Source: Pseudoscleropodium purum
Taxonomy: Eukaryota > Streptophyta > Bryopsida > Hypnales > Brachytheciaceae
Reading direction: 5' to 3'
DNA: 64,000 nt
Assembly: GCA_963969395.1 (NCBI GenBank)
Contig: OZ017805.1
Coordinates: 2,728,001-2,792,000, forward strand
In this document: piece by piece, positions 1 to 12,084 of the stretch
How the letters are laid out: each line of letters starts with the position of its first letter
Numbering within the stretch: the first letter of the stretch is position 1
Notes under the pieces: generated by a model
Seen by the model: the letters and a program-made list of their open reading frames with translations, nothing else
Told to the model about the DNA's origin: nothing
Databases searched by the model: none
Translations under genes and position numbers: made by a program

Positions 1-2429
1 TGAATCCTATGCATTCATCTTTGAAGTATCCCTCTACCATACATGCTTTGGGATGGGCTATATTCCTCACATGGTTCTTGAATGTTTTCATGTAACATTT
101 ATTAGATACATCCACTTGGCACTAACATGACCACACAAGTCTAGCTCCTTTGCCAAATGATATGGGAAATGTGTCATGATGTCCAAAAATGAAGGAGGGA
201 ACCCCATCTCCAATAAAGCCATATTCTCCGCCACATGCACTTCAAGTGATGGAAAATTGGCGAGATTGTAGATTGTAGTACAAATTTGACAAAAAAAACC
301 TTGCTGATTTCATCACAACCATCCTCGGGCTAATTTGCATCACATTCCTTTGCTAGTGGTAGGATCTACTATATGAGGACATGATAGTCATGTGTCTTGA
401 GTCTATAGAAGTTCTTCTTCCTTAAGTGCTTTTCTAAGTTTAAAAAATAGCTTATAGGAGTTTTCAAGGACTCTATGCATGTTGCAAACACTTGGAACTT
501 GGCGTTTATCATGACGTATGATGTTGCTAGTTTCACGATCTTCATATGATTTTGTAGGTAAGGAGTCAACCATAGGTGTAGCCTTATATTCCTTCTCTAA
601 AAGTCTTGCTTGACTTTGACTATGTCCTTGCCAATAATTGTCTTCAAGATGTTCTTCTCCAAATTCATTTCACAATGCATTACATCAAGTATGGATTGAA
701 TAAGTAAAGGCTGCACACACCATAGAGACAAGATTCAAGTTAATATGATAAATCATTACCAAAACAGCAACACACATACTGCATTTGCGTTGCCTAAAAA
801 TATATCAACTTAGAATGACGATACTGCACTTCTCACAAAGTTATGACCAATTCTATACCAATATGAATACCAAAGGACTAAGAAATGACTAGTGTGAAGT
901 TGCCATACAATTATGTTTCTATCATTTCAATTACTATTGTCTTTGTTTTACAATTGATGAATGACTGCATTATCACTCTGAGGTCTAGGGTACCTATAGT
1001 CCACTTCCACTACCAATGGATGAAATGTTCAACAACGTTACATAGATGGTTAAGGTTAGACATATATGGTGTGGTAGAAACTCTAGAAATAGTTAGCATT
1101 TAGGAGCAATGGAAGATGGTTTTTTGGATTCCCTAAATTGTGCAAAGGATTGTAGAAGCAGTTGTTGATAGATTCTACCTCTGAACAAATCCAAGAGAAA
1201 TGCATGGACTCATCTTAAGTTTTTGGACGCATACCTTCCAATACAGTAGTCGGTACAAGATACTAAGGCGCTTCATTTTGTGAACTTTTGAAGGATTTTT
1301 CACTCTAGCTTCCTAATTTCCACTTGCCCTCCAAGCCTCATAGTTGGTAGCATGTTGCATATTGCATTTGCTCATCAACAATGATAGGAGGTGGTTTAGG
1401 ATAGTTTTCTACATTTCCATCGAACAAATCTTTCATCGTCGTTGACTTACAACTATGTCTTTTAGGAAGCCACCTCCTTGTGCCATTGAAAGTCTAAGTT
1501 CTGAGTTCTATATAGTGCTCTACATCCAAATTATAGCCACATCAAAGACATGTAGCAAATCCCTCATGGGAGAAGCCTCCAACTATCCTATAGCTTGGAA
1601 AATCAAGTATAGTCTAGAGTAGCATGCCCCACAAGGTGAATTCTCTTTGTTCAACTTCTTTTGCAATGTCATAGGCTGAAATTTCCTCCCGTAGTTGCAG
1701 TAGCTCTTCCACGAGTGGCTCAAAGTAGACATCAAAGACTTTGCATGTGACAAATTGCCTCCCCGGGATTAATAAAGCCAAAAGCACAAAAAATTTCTTC
1801 GTACTCAACCAAGGTAGTAAATTTTAATTAAGCAATAGAATTGGCTAAGTAAACCAATTTGGTTGGTGTTCTTTTTAAAGATTCACCCCATCTGCAGCTA
1901 GGGCAAAATGTATGTTTCTCGAGTCATTGGCAAATGATGGATCTACAATTGTATGGAAATGTCGCTATGCCTTGGAGTCACAAGGATGGCAGACTAGCCC
2001 ATCCCCACCCTCTCAATCACTCCTATTTTTTGAATGCCACAACATGAGTTTTGAAATGCTTGGGCTCTTGAACAATTGTTGTAGTCTTGGTATGATTGGA
2101 AAATGCCTCAAAACCTTCATGGGGAACTTCTTGCATTCATGGTCTCTATACCTTGGTCCATTACATTTAGGGCACTACACTATGTTTGCATGTTCACTTC
2201 TAAATAGCATACAACCTTGGGTGCAAGCATGTATGCTATTGTATGCAAGGCCAAGGGTCCGAGTGAGTGATTGAGTTGCGTCACTACATAGTAGTTCTTT
2301 GGCAAGCAATTTTTTGCTGCTAAGACGTGACCGTGCAATATGGCAAACATTTTGTCCGTAAATATGTTGTTCACTTTGTACACTATGCGAAGGTTCATCA
2401 ACAAGTTTGTTGCAACCAGCTAAGTGCAC
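1..2429 (-). pseudogene. CACTA (En/Spm) TNP2-like transposase relic
   Basis: Read on the minus strand, this is a degraded TNP2-type transposase of CACTA DNA transposons (Transposase_21 followed by DUF4218). Recognisable segments in order are: TLGLAYNSIHACTQGCMLF (near 2240), CPKCNGPRYRDHECKKFP then VLRHFPIIPRLQQLF (2175-2075), DSKA-stop-RHF with NDSRNIHFALAADGVNL (about 1985-1870), STKKFFVLLALLIPG and KVFDVYFEPLVEELLQL (1808-1690), LDVMHCEMNLEKNIL (about 695-640), FYRLKTHDYHVLI (near 410-370) and EMGFPPSFLDIMTHFPYHLA (near 207-150). From 2429 to 369 one reading frame is kept but has many stops. Several stops are tryptophan positions (TGG to TAG). Two frameshifts follow, one in a T-run near 285-292 and one near 92-100. 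It is dead and runs off the left edge. Family membership is secure; the N-terminal limit is not. Confidence 0.88.
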
Positions 2430-5400
2430 CTTGTGCCCTTATAGAATTCTATAATAGCTTGCCATAGGTAACGGAGGTCAAAGTGCAGGTCTTCCCACGT
2501 TGTTTCTCCACTTTTCACTCCAATAGGTTCATCGTCAACATTTGTGACATTATTTGCATCTCCCTGCATGGACTAGATACTGCACTCATTGTGCATGAGA
2601 TCTGTAGCCATGAAGGCATTGGCAAATTCTTGGCGTACATTGTCTTCCATGTCCCCAATGCCATCTTCAAGAGTGAAAGCATTTTTCCAACATACCTCTT
2701 GTATCTGCTTAGGCATCAATTTGGATGTTGAGATTCTCATTGGGGCCCTAGAAATCTTCCTCCCATTCCTTGTCAAAGGAATCTCAATTTCCAAGACCTC
2801 TCCACACCCTAAAATGTGGGTCTCGCCTACTTTTGATTAGATAGTGGTGAACATTCCTTATGAATAGTTTCCGTTGACCTTGGCACTCCATGTAGGGACA
2901 ATGCACCCTCGAGGCTTGTAGTCGATATGCCCTTTGCAACTCACAAGTCTACATTCTGTCATCCCTGAGATATTGCCTTTGTACATCCGAAAGGGTCAAA
3001 AAGACAGTCTGATAGGTAGCATCTTGGGCACTACACTCTAGAAGTCCACCTTGCGGATAGAATATTGAAATACAAGCATTGCAACTACTCTTCTTGTTCC
3101 TACATCACATATGTTACAAACTCGTGATTACCACTCGTGCACCACTATGTAAAGAGAACTTTAACTTGCAACTACTACCCCACTTAAATATGACTCATGT
3201 TCAGTGCAAGTTCCTTACCTATGACTACTTTCAACTAAAGAATGTTTGGATTTAGTTGATAGGTAGTGAATTGATGTACTTAGTTGGTGTATATTCTACG
3301 CTGCGATTTTTTGTGGCCACATTAGAACAAGCCTGTACAGAGAAAAATGAGTAGCAACCAGCTCCGTTATTGTGCATGAATTCATTAAGAAAAAATGGTC
3401 TTAGTTATCAATAAATCCAATGAGTTTGGGAGACTATACTATTGCTACTGCTTCAACCTCCAATATTGTCTAGGTAGGATTCATAGTGGCAAATGAACTA
3501 CTTACAAGGAACTGTGAGACTAGCTTGGAGAAAGAGCCACTTACCAGCTAATTCATTAAACAACACAATGTCTGCAAACATTTGATGGTTAGTCAAAGAT
3601 GTCAACAACTCATTACTAGCTCTATTGTGGAAAACCAAAAGCGCAAACAAAAATTTCCATCTCTTCATACAATCACTAAATTGAAGCAATAGAATGCCAC
3701 CCTGGACCCATCTTCATAGACATATACTACACGAGTTTGCATGGCAAGGAAGAATTACCAAACTTGTACATGCATGGCTTCTAGAAGAAATCAATAAAGA
3801 AAATACAAATGAGAAGCCTATACATAGACCATGCATGCTTCTTTCTATCGTGGAGGAAAGGCATATAATAATCAACAAGGATGCTTATGATTAAGGACTT
3901 TACGATGGGCTATGGACCCTTTCATCCACCACTTGTCTACCCTTTCATTTCCTATAGTTCCTGTATTAGAGTACGCATATATGAATTCCAAAGACTATCA
4001 TTTCAAGCAACACATCAAGAAAATAGACAACAAGTATGAATCTTGATATGTGCATCCTCTGGATTAGGTATCACAATTTGTAGTTCGATTATTGAGGTAC
4101 ATGGATTAAAGCATTTTGTACAGAAATTTTCCAAGGCAGAAAACATTGTCACATACATGCATATGTCGTACAAGATGGTTAAAGAAACTTCTATAACAAG
4201 GAAGTTCCGTTCGTTGGTACTTAGTTCCCACTACTCATTACAATCCATCATGACAATCCCCAAGGGGTCACAACCATGCAACTTACCTTCATGTCTAGGT
4301 CATAAGATGTCTAGTTGGCAATGAATTGTGGGAATGGACAATAAATAGTGGATCTTGGACGCGGATATGGGGCCATCTTAAATTGCAGTGTGGCTAACGC
4401 CCACTCATTGCCCAGTGTTTATGCACAAAGGACTTACTCTGTGGTGCTCCATCATTCCTACTCCCATTCCTTGCTCTCTTTCGCTAAGTACACATTATTC
4501 CCACTATCGTTCATCAAATTTGCTGGTTTTGCCATGCTTAGATAGGGCTCCGGAAGTAGATGTGCTTGACGTCTTTGCTTATTAGACTATGCGCCATTGC
4601 ACTATAGTTGTTGGTGGTGCGTTGCATCCAGATCATAGTGGCGGCCGTTGCATGCCTTCATTTCCTTAGAGATTGATGGAGAATGGAAGACAATATGTAG
4701 GAGGATGGACAACAATAAAAATCAACTTACGAACTTGAATGAGATCGATGTGTGGCCTCGGTCAAGTAATGCCTTTAGCCTATGGAAGACAACATTCACA
4801 AGCTGTGAGTTTGATGCCTCTAATTTGCATGTATAGTAGGTTCTTTTATGAAAGCGCTGCCTTCGTAGGTTTGTCATTCAACTACTTCAATAATTTGCCT
4901 TGGTTTTAGTATTCAGTCATTTTTTATTAGTATATTAGATGAGTGCGAGTTACCATGTATGTTTGCTAGGGACTTCCTAGTTGTAGTTTAGTTATTTTGT
5001 AGTTGTAGATGTTGTAATGCATATATTGTAATTAATTATAGAGGAACTCTCTAGAAATTGCCATGTGGGTTAATCATTCCTGTGCAATGAACATGTATGG
5101 CCTTGTTAACGGCTCTTAGAACCCTAATCACACTTTTTCGTAGCAAATGAGGGATTGCTTAGTGATTTTTCACATTTTCCTAAACCGTTCATGTGTTTGA
5201 GGAATCGAACGTGCCCGCCCTGTTATTGTATTCCTAAGGCCTGAACTCGCGTGTGCAAAAAGAGGGATTTAAATTCCAAGAAGCCATCGGCGGCGAGAGA
5301 AAAAGAGAGAAAAACCGCACAGATTTTGCAAAAGAGCATCCAATTGCAAGGCCGAAGTACTCTACCAAAGGCATGGAGGGAAATTCCCATGGAAGCAAAT

Positions 5401-6082
5401 AGCATGCATTGCGGACAAGCACAATGAGCGTCAACATCCATTCTTCCTCCGATGAGACAAAGACGGATGACCAAGGCATTGTAGCAAATATGATAAATCT
5501 TGTGTTAGTTTGTGCACATGTTTAGAAGGAAGCGGCCTTGGAGGATCTACTTGTAGGTAATTTGTCCTTTCATAGTGTAGGCTTCTTCATAGCAAGGTTA
5601 CATTAGATTTGACATTGAGTATTGTCACAAGCTTTTTATTTTTGTCTTTTTTCTCTAGAATCAGTACTTGCCATGCTGAAAAAATAGTTGTCAACCTAGT
5701 GGGGCCACTTAAGGAATGGTTGATTGTAGGATATTATAGCAAGTTCTGGAAAGTGCTTTAGTAGGGTTTCTTGTGATAGTCGTCGTGGCAAGATAGAAGG
5801 TAAAGTTTGTCACTACCTTAGGTGAGTTGACAAAGTGATTGGGCTTCATATCATATTGGTATCGTATGTAGGGGCCATTGGAGTGAACAAGGTCGTTTTT
5901 GAATCTGACTCTAATGAGGATTTGGAGATGTAAGAGATGTCCAAGGATACGAGGCTGAAGTGGAAGAGGAGCCTTGTGTCTTTGCAATCACCGCCAACAC
6001 TACATGCATCCGATGCAACCCTGCTTGCATCCTATAGCTATAATAATGCAATCCTAATTGTGCCCTAGAGCTATGGTAACAA
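2430..6082. other. Degenerate transposon sequence, no gene
   Basis: No intact reading frame was recognised. On the minus strand, about 2430-2980 may hold more of the N-terminal part of the adjoining TNP2 relic, because short open stretches continue the same style of sequence, but I recognise no motif. The rest shows only short, unconvincing open frames on both strands. It probably belongs to the same decayed CACTA complex. Confidence 0.4.
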
Positions 6083-6172
6083 TTGGTAGTGGTATTTATA
6101 AGGACAATGGATGCCTCTCCAAAAGATGCCTCCCCAAAACATGGCACCACCACAATGGAGGATGGTTTTATA

Positions 6173-6340
6173 GGCTCCGTTTGCTCCCTATGTAGACATG
6201 GGAATGGGTATGCAGCCTCTTCATGCTCCCTATCCAAACATCGGGATGGGTATGTAGGGTCCTCCTGCTCTATATTCAGAGATGAGAATGGTTATGTAGC
6301 CTCTTCCTGCTCCCTATCCAGACCTATGGGTGGGGAATGC
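6173..6340 (+). repeat. 42-bp tandem repeat, four in-frame units
   Basis: Four units begin at 6173, 6215, 6257 and 6299, exactly 42 bp apart. Each encodes about 14 residues of the form (A/G)SSCSLS-x-H-x-(N/D)-GY-(A/V), the first unit reading GSVCSLCRHGNGYA. They lie in a 99-codon open frame that ends at 6382. The exact period and the multiple-of-three length preserve the frame. The stretch sits just 5' of the TnpA-like relic and may have been a repeat region of the same protein, in a frame now shifted relative to it. Confidence 0.75.
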
Positions 6341-6956
6341 TCTAGTAAAAAATTTAAGTATTCTAGGGGACCTATCCACTAATGCAATGGGTAGAGCCTC
6401 ACGACGAGTCAAGCAGAGTGCAAACGTCAAGGGCAAGATCAACCATGGTAGTGTGGAAAAGAAACCTAATAGCATTTCAATGATAGAGTTGGGCAAAATC
6501 GACCAAAGCTGTACGGGGAAGAATGCTTGGGACAGTTCAGTGAAGACATATGCTCCTCGCATCCTTGACATGAGTATTATAGACTAGAAGAAGTAGAAAC
6601 TTAAGTTGGTGCAGAAGTTGAGAGATGCTTTGGACAACAACTTTGAGTACTTAAGCAATGATTTTAGCATGTTGAGATTCCGAAATGCTTTGAAGAGATA
6701 CTTGAAGATTGAGAGGTCCAAGTTGAAGTCACATTTTTTATTGCTTGGTGAAGATGATTGTCCATCTCACATGAACCCAAATTCGTAGGATAGGTTGCAA
6801 GAATATTGAGGCATAGACAAACAAGTGAAGAAAGTTACAACAATGGCCCATGTTAGGAGACAAGTAAAGAATTTGTCCTTCATTGATAGGAAAGGGAGAG
6901 TCGGGAAAGAGGCACAGATGGTAAGGGACGAATTATTGTCACATTCAATGGCATAA
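6330..6956 (+). pseudogene. TnpA-like (Transposase_24 / Ptta-En-Spm) relic
   Basis: A single plus-strand frame runs from 6330 to a TAA at 6954-6956 with internal stops. The informative part is LKRYLKIERSKLKSHFLLLG followed by CPSHMNPNS-stop-DRLQEY-stop-GIDKQVKKV and AHVRRQVKNLSFIDRKGRVG. In the plant Transposase_24 family the two stops fall on conserved tryptophans (W-x-x-L-x-x-Y-W), so they read as TGG to TAG/TGA changes. Proteins of this type accompany TNP2 in CACTA elements and bind subterminal repeats. Here the orientation is opposite to the TNP2 relic at 1-2429, so either the element was rearranged or two elements are involved. The family call is from motif memory. Confidence 0.6.
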
Positions 6957-7627
6957 TGATTTTCCATTGATCTATTTTTTGAGTATTGTGTTTGGAATCC
7001 CTATAGTGGAAACTATTATGGTTGACAATGGGTTTCATATTTATTGCAAAAGGCTAGCCAGCCAAGTAGTCCTAGAATAACAGAGATTGCAGAGGGGGTG
7101 CAGTCATCTCCAGGCATGATAGGATGAGGGTCGATGAGGTCCTCTTCCTTTTCTTCTCTTATTCCTAGCCATAGTAACTACTAAAGGAGTCCCTGATAAG
7201 TTCTATAGGATGCTATTGTATTGTTGGCGATGGCAAGTGCTATGCAAAGGTAATATACAATCTTTCTCCATGGGAGATTAGGAGGGTTCAAGTTCCTTCT
7301 GCTGTAAGTGGTAGTAGTGGTCATACCTCCAATGCTTTATAGTTGTACATACATTGCATGTGGAGTCGTTTTTGTTCATGGAGAGTTCATCATAGATGGA
7401 ATAGTTTTTTTATCGGTAATATCAAGCGATCGATAGTAGTAGAGTCCCGTTGTGGTTGGCTGTTGTTGACTTCAAAAGTTTTGTTGAGTGTAGTAGTTCA
7501 TGGCAGCATGTAGAGGTGTCTTCAGCTCTAGGGAGGATGCACTATAATCATAGCGCAGTCGTTCGTTGTTGAATTGGTTAGCATAGGAGTCATTCTTCAA
7601 TTGTGTAGTATTATGTCAGTTATTCTT

Positions 7628-8025
7628 TAGTTGTCCTTTTTTGGAGGTGGATGGACACTTTAGTTTCCATTTTTTTTGGCTTTGTGTCTTCAATTAGTGG
7701 TCTTCTTTTGGAGCCACCTGGTCAATTGAGTTTCCAATTTTTTTTAGCTTTGCGTCTTTGTTCAATTGTCTCCTTATGGGGGGCATGTGGTACTTTAGTT
7801 TCTATTTTTTAGGCTTTTTGTCTTTGTTGAGTGGTCTTCTTTTAGGGGCACTTAGTCAATTGAGTTCCCAACTTTTTTTGGCTTCTCATCTTTGTTCAGT
7901 TGTCCTCTTGTGGGGGCATGTGGTCACTTTAGTTTCCAATTTTTTTTGGCTTCACATTTTTGTTCACTTGTCCTCTTTTAGGGGTGCATAGTCACTTCAA
8001 TTTCCATTTTTTTTGGAATTTGCGT
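7628..8025. repeat. 68-bp minisatellite, about six copies
   Basis: A landmark TTTCC(A/C)A followed by a T-run and GGCTT recurs at 7664, 7731, 7799, 7865, 7933 and 8001, giving intervals of 66-69 bp. Each unit also carries GTCTTTGTTCA and a TCCTCTTTTGGGGGCA-like core. Divergence between copies is moderate. The array lies inside the CACTA complex, between the TnpA-like relic and the phosphatase-like relic. The sequence either side (about 7549-7632 and 8243-8335) is itself a diverged direct repeat containing GCGCAGTCGTTC and TAGGAGTCATTCT, so the array is bracketed by duplicated sequence. Confidence 0.8.
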
Positions 8026-8394
8026 TAGACTTATCAAGGATTGCACAAATTGATAGTAGGAGATTTGGTTAGGATGAATTTCTTTGTTTGCTGCAATGGA
8101 ACTCCATATCCTTTTTTTATAGTGCTCACAAATAGCTTCAATTGTCAGTGTGCTGTTTTTGTGGACTGCGCATTCATTATTGAAGCCATCTCAATTGCAA
8201 CAATTCCTGGGGCCCATGCCTCTTCTCCTCAGTGGCCCATGTAATGCTGGCGCAGTCGTTCCTTCTGCTAAGTGGTTGCTTAGGAGTCATTCTATAGTTG
8301 TAAAGCAATACGGTGGTCATTCTGTTGTTGTCCTCATATAGACCAAATTGGTATTCTATCACTCCATTTTTTTGGGCTTTATCACAATTGAGGA

Positions 8395-10307
8395 TTGCAA
8401 GGATTCACTATAGGAGATTCCACCAAGATATGTGCTATTGAGAAGTCACAAGCGGATTTGAAGGGGGTGTTCACGAAAATAGTAGCAAGTGTAGTGGCTC
8501 CCAACAACTTAGTGGAGGAACTGAAGTCGACGTTGACTTCGTTCATGGAAAAGGCCAAGAATCTTGAGCACACAAGCTTGTTGGTATGTAAATCAAGTTT
8601 AGACATGTAGACGTTAGGCTTGCTTCCATTAACAAATCTACCAAAATTATTACCTCAGCCCAGTCCAAAACTAGCAAAATCGTTACTTTAGCCCAATACG
8701 AAACCAACTCTCGTTAGTCTAGTAGTTCCGATGAAAAAACCTATTCAGTTAGTCACTATGACAACAAAAACAAAGAAACTAGAAGTGCATGAGATCTCTT
8801 CTTATGCAAACAGAAGCGAGGCAAAGTGCGTGGATTATGATAGTCCTCCCGCAAAGATAATTGAGAAGCTATGTTCCCTTTGATAAGGAGGAGCCAAAGC
8901 TCGACCATCCTTAAATTTTGCACCAAGATAAAGAAAATCAAGGACCTCTTTACCCCCTTTGATTTCAACGAGGATTACAATGAAGAAAACAACAACTTCA
9001 AAGAAGAGTGGGGTGGAGAGTGGAATGGTGATGAAGACGACACCAACACGTCCAAATCAGGTAGTGAAGGAAATGTAATAGCCAAGGAGAAGACAAACTC
9101 AATGGAAGGTGATGGGGATACTTCAATGCACAAATCCGGGGAGGCAACAGAGGAAGTGAACACAATGGAAGAGCTACAGGTAATGGAGTGAAGGCAATGA
9201 AGGATGGAAAGGCCGTGAAGAAGGAGGATGGCAAGGCTATAGAGAAGAAAAACGACATTAACGTGAAGAAGTTGAAGTACAACTGAAAGGAGGTACAAGA
9301 GTGGAAGGTGGAAGCAAATGAGAGGAAGTCCAAAGTGTTGAAGAGGAAGGTGGAAGCGTAGGATAGGAAGGCGAAGGTGCATGAGAAGAAGGCCAAATCG
9401 CAAGAGAAGAAGGCGGGCTCTAAAAGTGAAGAGAAGACCAAACTGTCCCCCAAGAAGTAGATGACTAAATTGTAGAGTGAGGTACAAGCCAAGGCAGCAC
9501 TCTTTGATTCTAGGTTGGATCAGGTGAGAGCTACTATGAATCTTCACATTTTTCCCATTGAAAATGCCAAGAAAAAATTGCTCATTTTCAACATCTATGG
9601 GACGTTGTTGGACTACAGTTTGAATGTGGAGAAGTACCCAAACTCTAGAATTAGACTAACATAAAGGACAAAGAGCAAGAGGATATTCCGTAGGTTGTGT
9701 GTAGCCTTTGTTGTCCTGGTGTTTAGCAAATTTCACGGTTGGATTTGGGAGTAGTAAGAGTGAGTCTTACATGGATGACATTGTGCCCACAATGTTGGGA
9801 AGGCATTAAGGAGGCCCTGAATTCACCTAATTATTCATGTGGTTTAGGAAACACTATGAGGCTGTCCAATTTGAGGGAGGGAAACCATCAGTATAGGGAA
9901 AAACTTTGTCCAAAGTGTATAGTAAATAGCCTTGCTTGAGCCCATTCAATACTTTAGTCATTGACAATAAGGGATTAAGAATGTCATGCAATCCAATTGC
10001 AAACGTCTTCATCACGAAATCATTTTTTATGGCTAATTTGGCAAAATTAGGAGATGACAACAACTACTTCAAGTCAACTTTGTGGCCATTGTTGGAGGCA
10101 CTATATGTTGTCAAAGATGTCTCCAAATTTCATTTACAGAGTGCCACAATTATGCATAACAGGACCGCTGAAGAAAGGCATGAATGCATTCAAATCTCAA
10201 ACACGAATGAAAGTGATGATTTAGTGGAAGGTGAGGGGACCTGTGAACCACGTCCATGGTTCTATCTCATTCATGTCCCTTCAGCTTGTTTTCATTTGCA
10301 ACTCTAA
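8395..10307 (+). pseudogene. FCP1/NLI-type phosphatase-like relic in transposon DNA
   Basis: The plus strand encodes, with many stops and several frame changes: an acidic stretch (8.9-9.2 kb); a Lys/Glu-rich repeat region with RKAKVHEKKAKSQEKKAGSK (about 9.36-9.42 kb); KKKLLIFNIYGTLLDYSL (about 9570-9625); SKSESYMDDIVPTMLGRH (about 9755); HYEAVQFEGGKPSV then GKTLSKVYSK; NTLVIDNKGLRMSCNPIANV (about 9950-10008); and GDDNNYFKSTLWPLLEALY (about 10055-10110). This order matches the FCP1-homology HAD phosphatase fold: a DxDxT-like motif I, a lysine motif and a V-(D/V)-D-(D/N) motif. Motif I has lost both aspartates (FNIYGTL), so even the ancestral reading may have lacked activity, or it decayed later. 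A role in the transposon is unknown. It could be a captured host gene. Confidence 0.62.
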
Positions 10308-12084
10308 TTTGTTGTTGGTGCGTGTTTGTAGAAAAAAGTAGGGATGAGGGAGACAAGGTCAAAGACAACAATAGTAGAGGAGAAGAAGCGTGATTCTTTG
10401 AAGAAGGAGCTGAGGTCAAGCATGGCCAATCTTTTGCTCCAAAAATGTACAAATTTGTAAATGTTTGCATTCCAGTAGTAGGAAACGACTACACAGTCAT
10501 TTAGAAATTGTTCTATAGTCATATCCATATCTAATATTATAGGTGAATGATTGCTTTGTCATTTTGTAGTCATTGATAAGTCATTTATTAGTCCTACTTT
10601 GCTTTAGTGGGTCATGCTGTAGTAATTGTAGGTTCAAGCACTCATATTGTAATGCACAATACTTGCAGATGGGGACATGGGCATCATTGTAACTTAATGT
10701 ATCTAACATGAGTCCTTCGTGTGGTAGTTCACCATGTATAATGATGTTTACTTCGTCAATTTGCGTGTTGTAAAGCAAAAGGTTACTCTAGGAAGAATCA
10801 ATGGTATAGGAGAGGTTGACAAGTTCTATTGCATGCTAATTCCCAATAGCGAGTTGAAGGTGGACGTATAGTTGGTTTCTTAGCCCAACGTGCCGCTCAT
10901 GTTCTCGAAGGCAGAGGAAAACCACCATGTTCTTCATGATGTTCAAGGTGGGAACGTGATTTGGGATTCCAAGTACATAAGGTACAACCCTTGACTTTTT
11001 TTGGTGAAAGAAGAAAGTGTAGTATAGTGTTTGGGGCAATATCTGTACTCTTGTATAGGATTTACTGGCCCCATGTTTTAGAGGATGAAGGGCAACTTTT
11101 TGCATTGACAATGGTCACTGTCAAAATTAGAAGACTTTTATTATTACAAATAATCAATTGGGTTTTCGGCCAATTGGAACTTATAACATTTTTTTTTGGT
11201 ATCCCTTCCACATTCTTCGGATATCGACATCCTTTAGTAAGGTAGGACTCACATTAATTATGGCAATTGTTATTTAGCATTGAAGTCAAGATGTATGTAT
11301 TTGTATTTAACAAATTGGTTGCTCACGAAAGAAATTCCAGAATAAATTAATGCTTGCTTACAATAATATAGTTATGTGGAGTAGTACAACAAAATGACTC
11401 AAATGCAACTTATGTATGACTCAAGGATATCACAAACGACTCACATAAAACTCACATATGACTAACGAAAGTAAGGAACCACTAAGAAGCAACTCACGTA
11501 TGACTTGATGAAGTCATAAACAACTCACACAAAACTAACAAATGACTCGCACGCAACTCAAATTGACTTGTGCGTACCAAAAATAAATAAATCAGAATCT
11601 ACTAAAGCATGACTCATATACAACTAAAGTATTGTTGGACTGGAATTGCACAAAAATAATGACTATATCTTAACTCATAATCGACTATGATGTTACTAAA
11701 GAATTACTCGGAGACAACTAGAAACCTTGTTGAAATTGCCCATCTAATCACACTTTGCCACATCGACAAAATAGGACCCACCACTAAACCATTAGAAGTT
11801 GAAGTATAACCAAAAAATGGCTAAAATATGACTACATGAAATATGACTACAGGAACCCCATTGCCATGTCATACAAGGTCAACACATCAATGGACATGTT
11901 GGACAAGCTCATGGATGAACTTGTCTCATACAAAGACGAATGGTGATAATATACTGTAGTCATTTAATAAAGGACTCAACAATAATAACTACAGGACCTA
12001 ATTTTTGGCCATAGTCATATATTTCATCTGTAACTAAAAATGCAGTCATAGACACAATCATACAATGCTCATATTCATGTAGTG
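10308..12084. mobile_element. Repeat-rich end of a CACTA-like element
   Basis: No gene is visible. Short motifs are repeated in opposite orientations. AGTCAT-type copies cluster at about 10490-10600, and the inverse form (A(T/C)GACTCA, ATGACTAA, TATGACTCA) recurs many times from about 11380 to 12070. The block ends GTAGTG at 12079-12084, the expected right end of a CACTA element (5'-CACTAC on the other strand), preceded by AATGCTCATATTCAT. Clustered subterminal motifs running up to a CACTA terminus are the hallmark of this class. I did not find the matching left terminus, which may lie outside the window. Confidence 0.5.

Noticed and set aside
8405..8415. CACTATAGGAG as the left end partner of the CACTA terminus at 12084
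   Set aside because: Matches CACTA but diverges at once from the inverse of the 12084 end (CACTACATGAAT). The preceding ATT match to the putative target site is too short to count.
8975..9547. Long minus-strand open frames of 164 and 190 codons, rich in Leu, Phe and Ser
   Set aside because: They are the low-complexity complement of the plus-strand Lys/Glu-rich region of the phosphatase-like relic. They have no motif.
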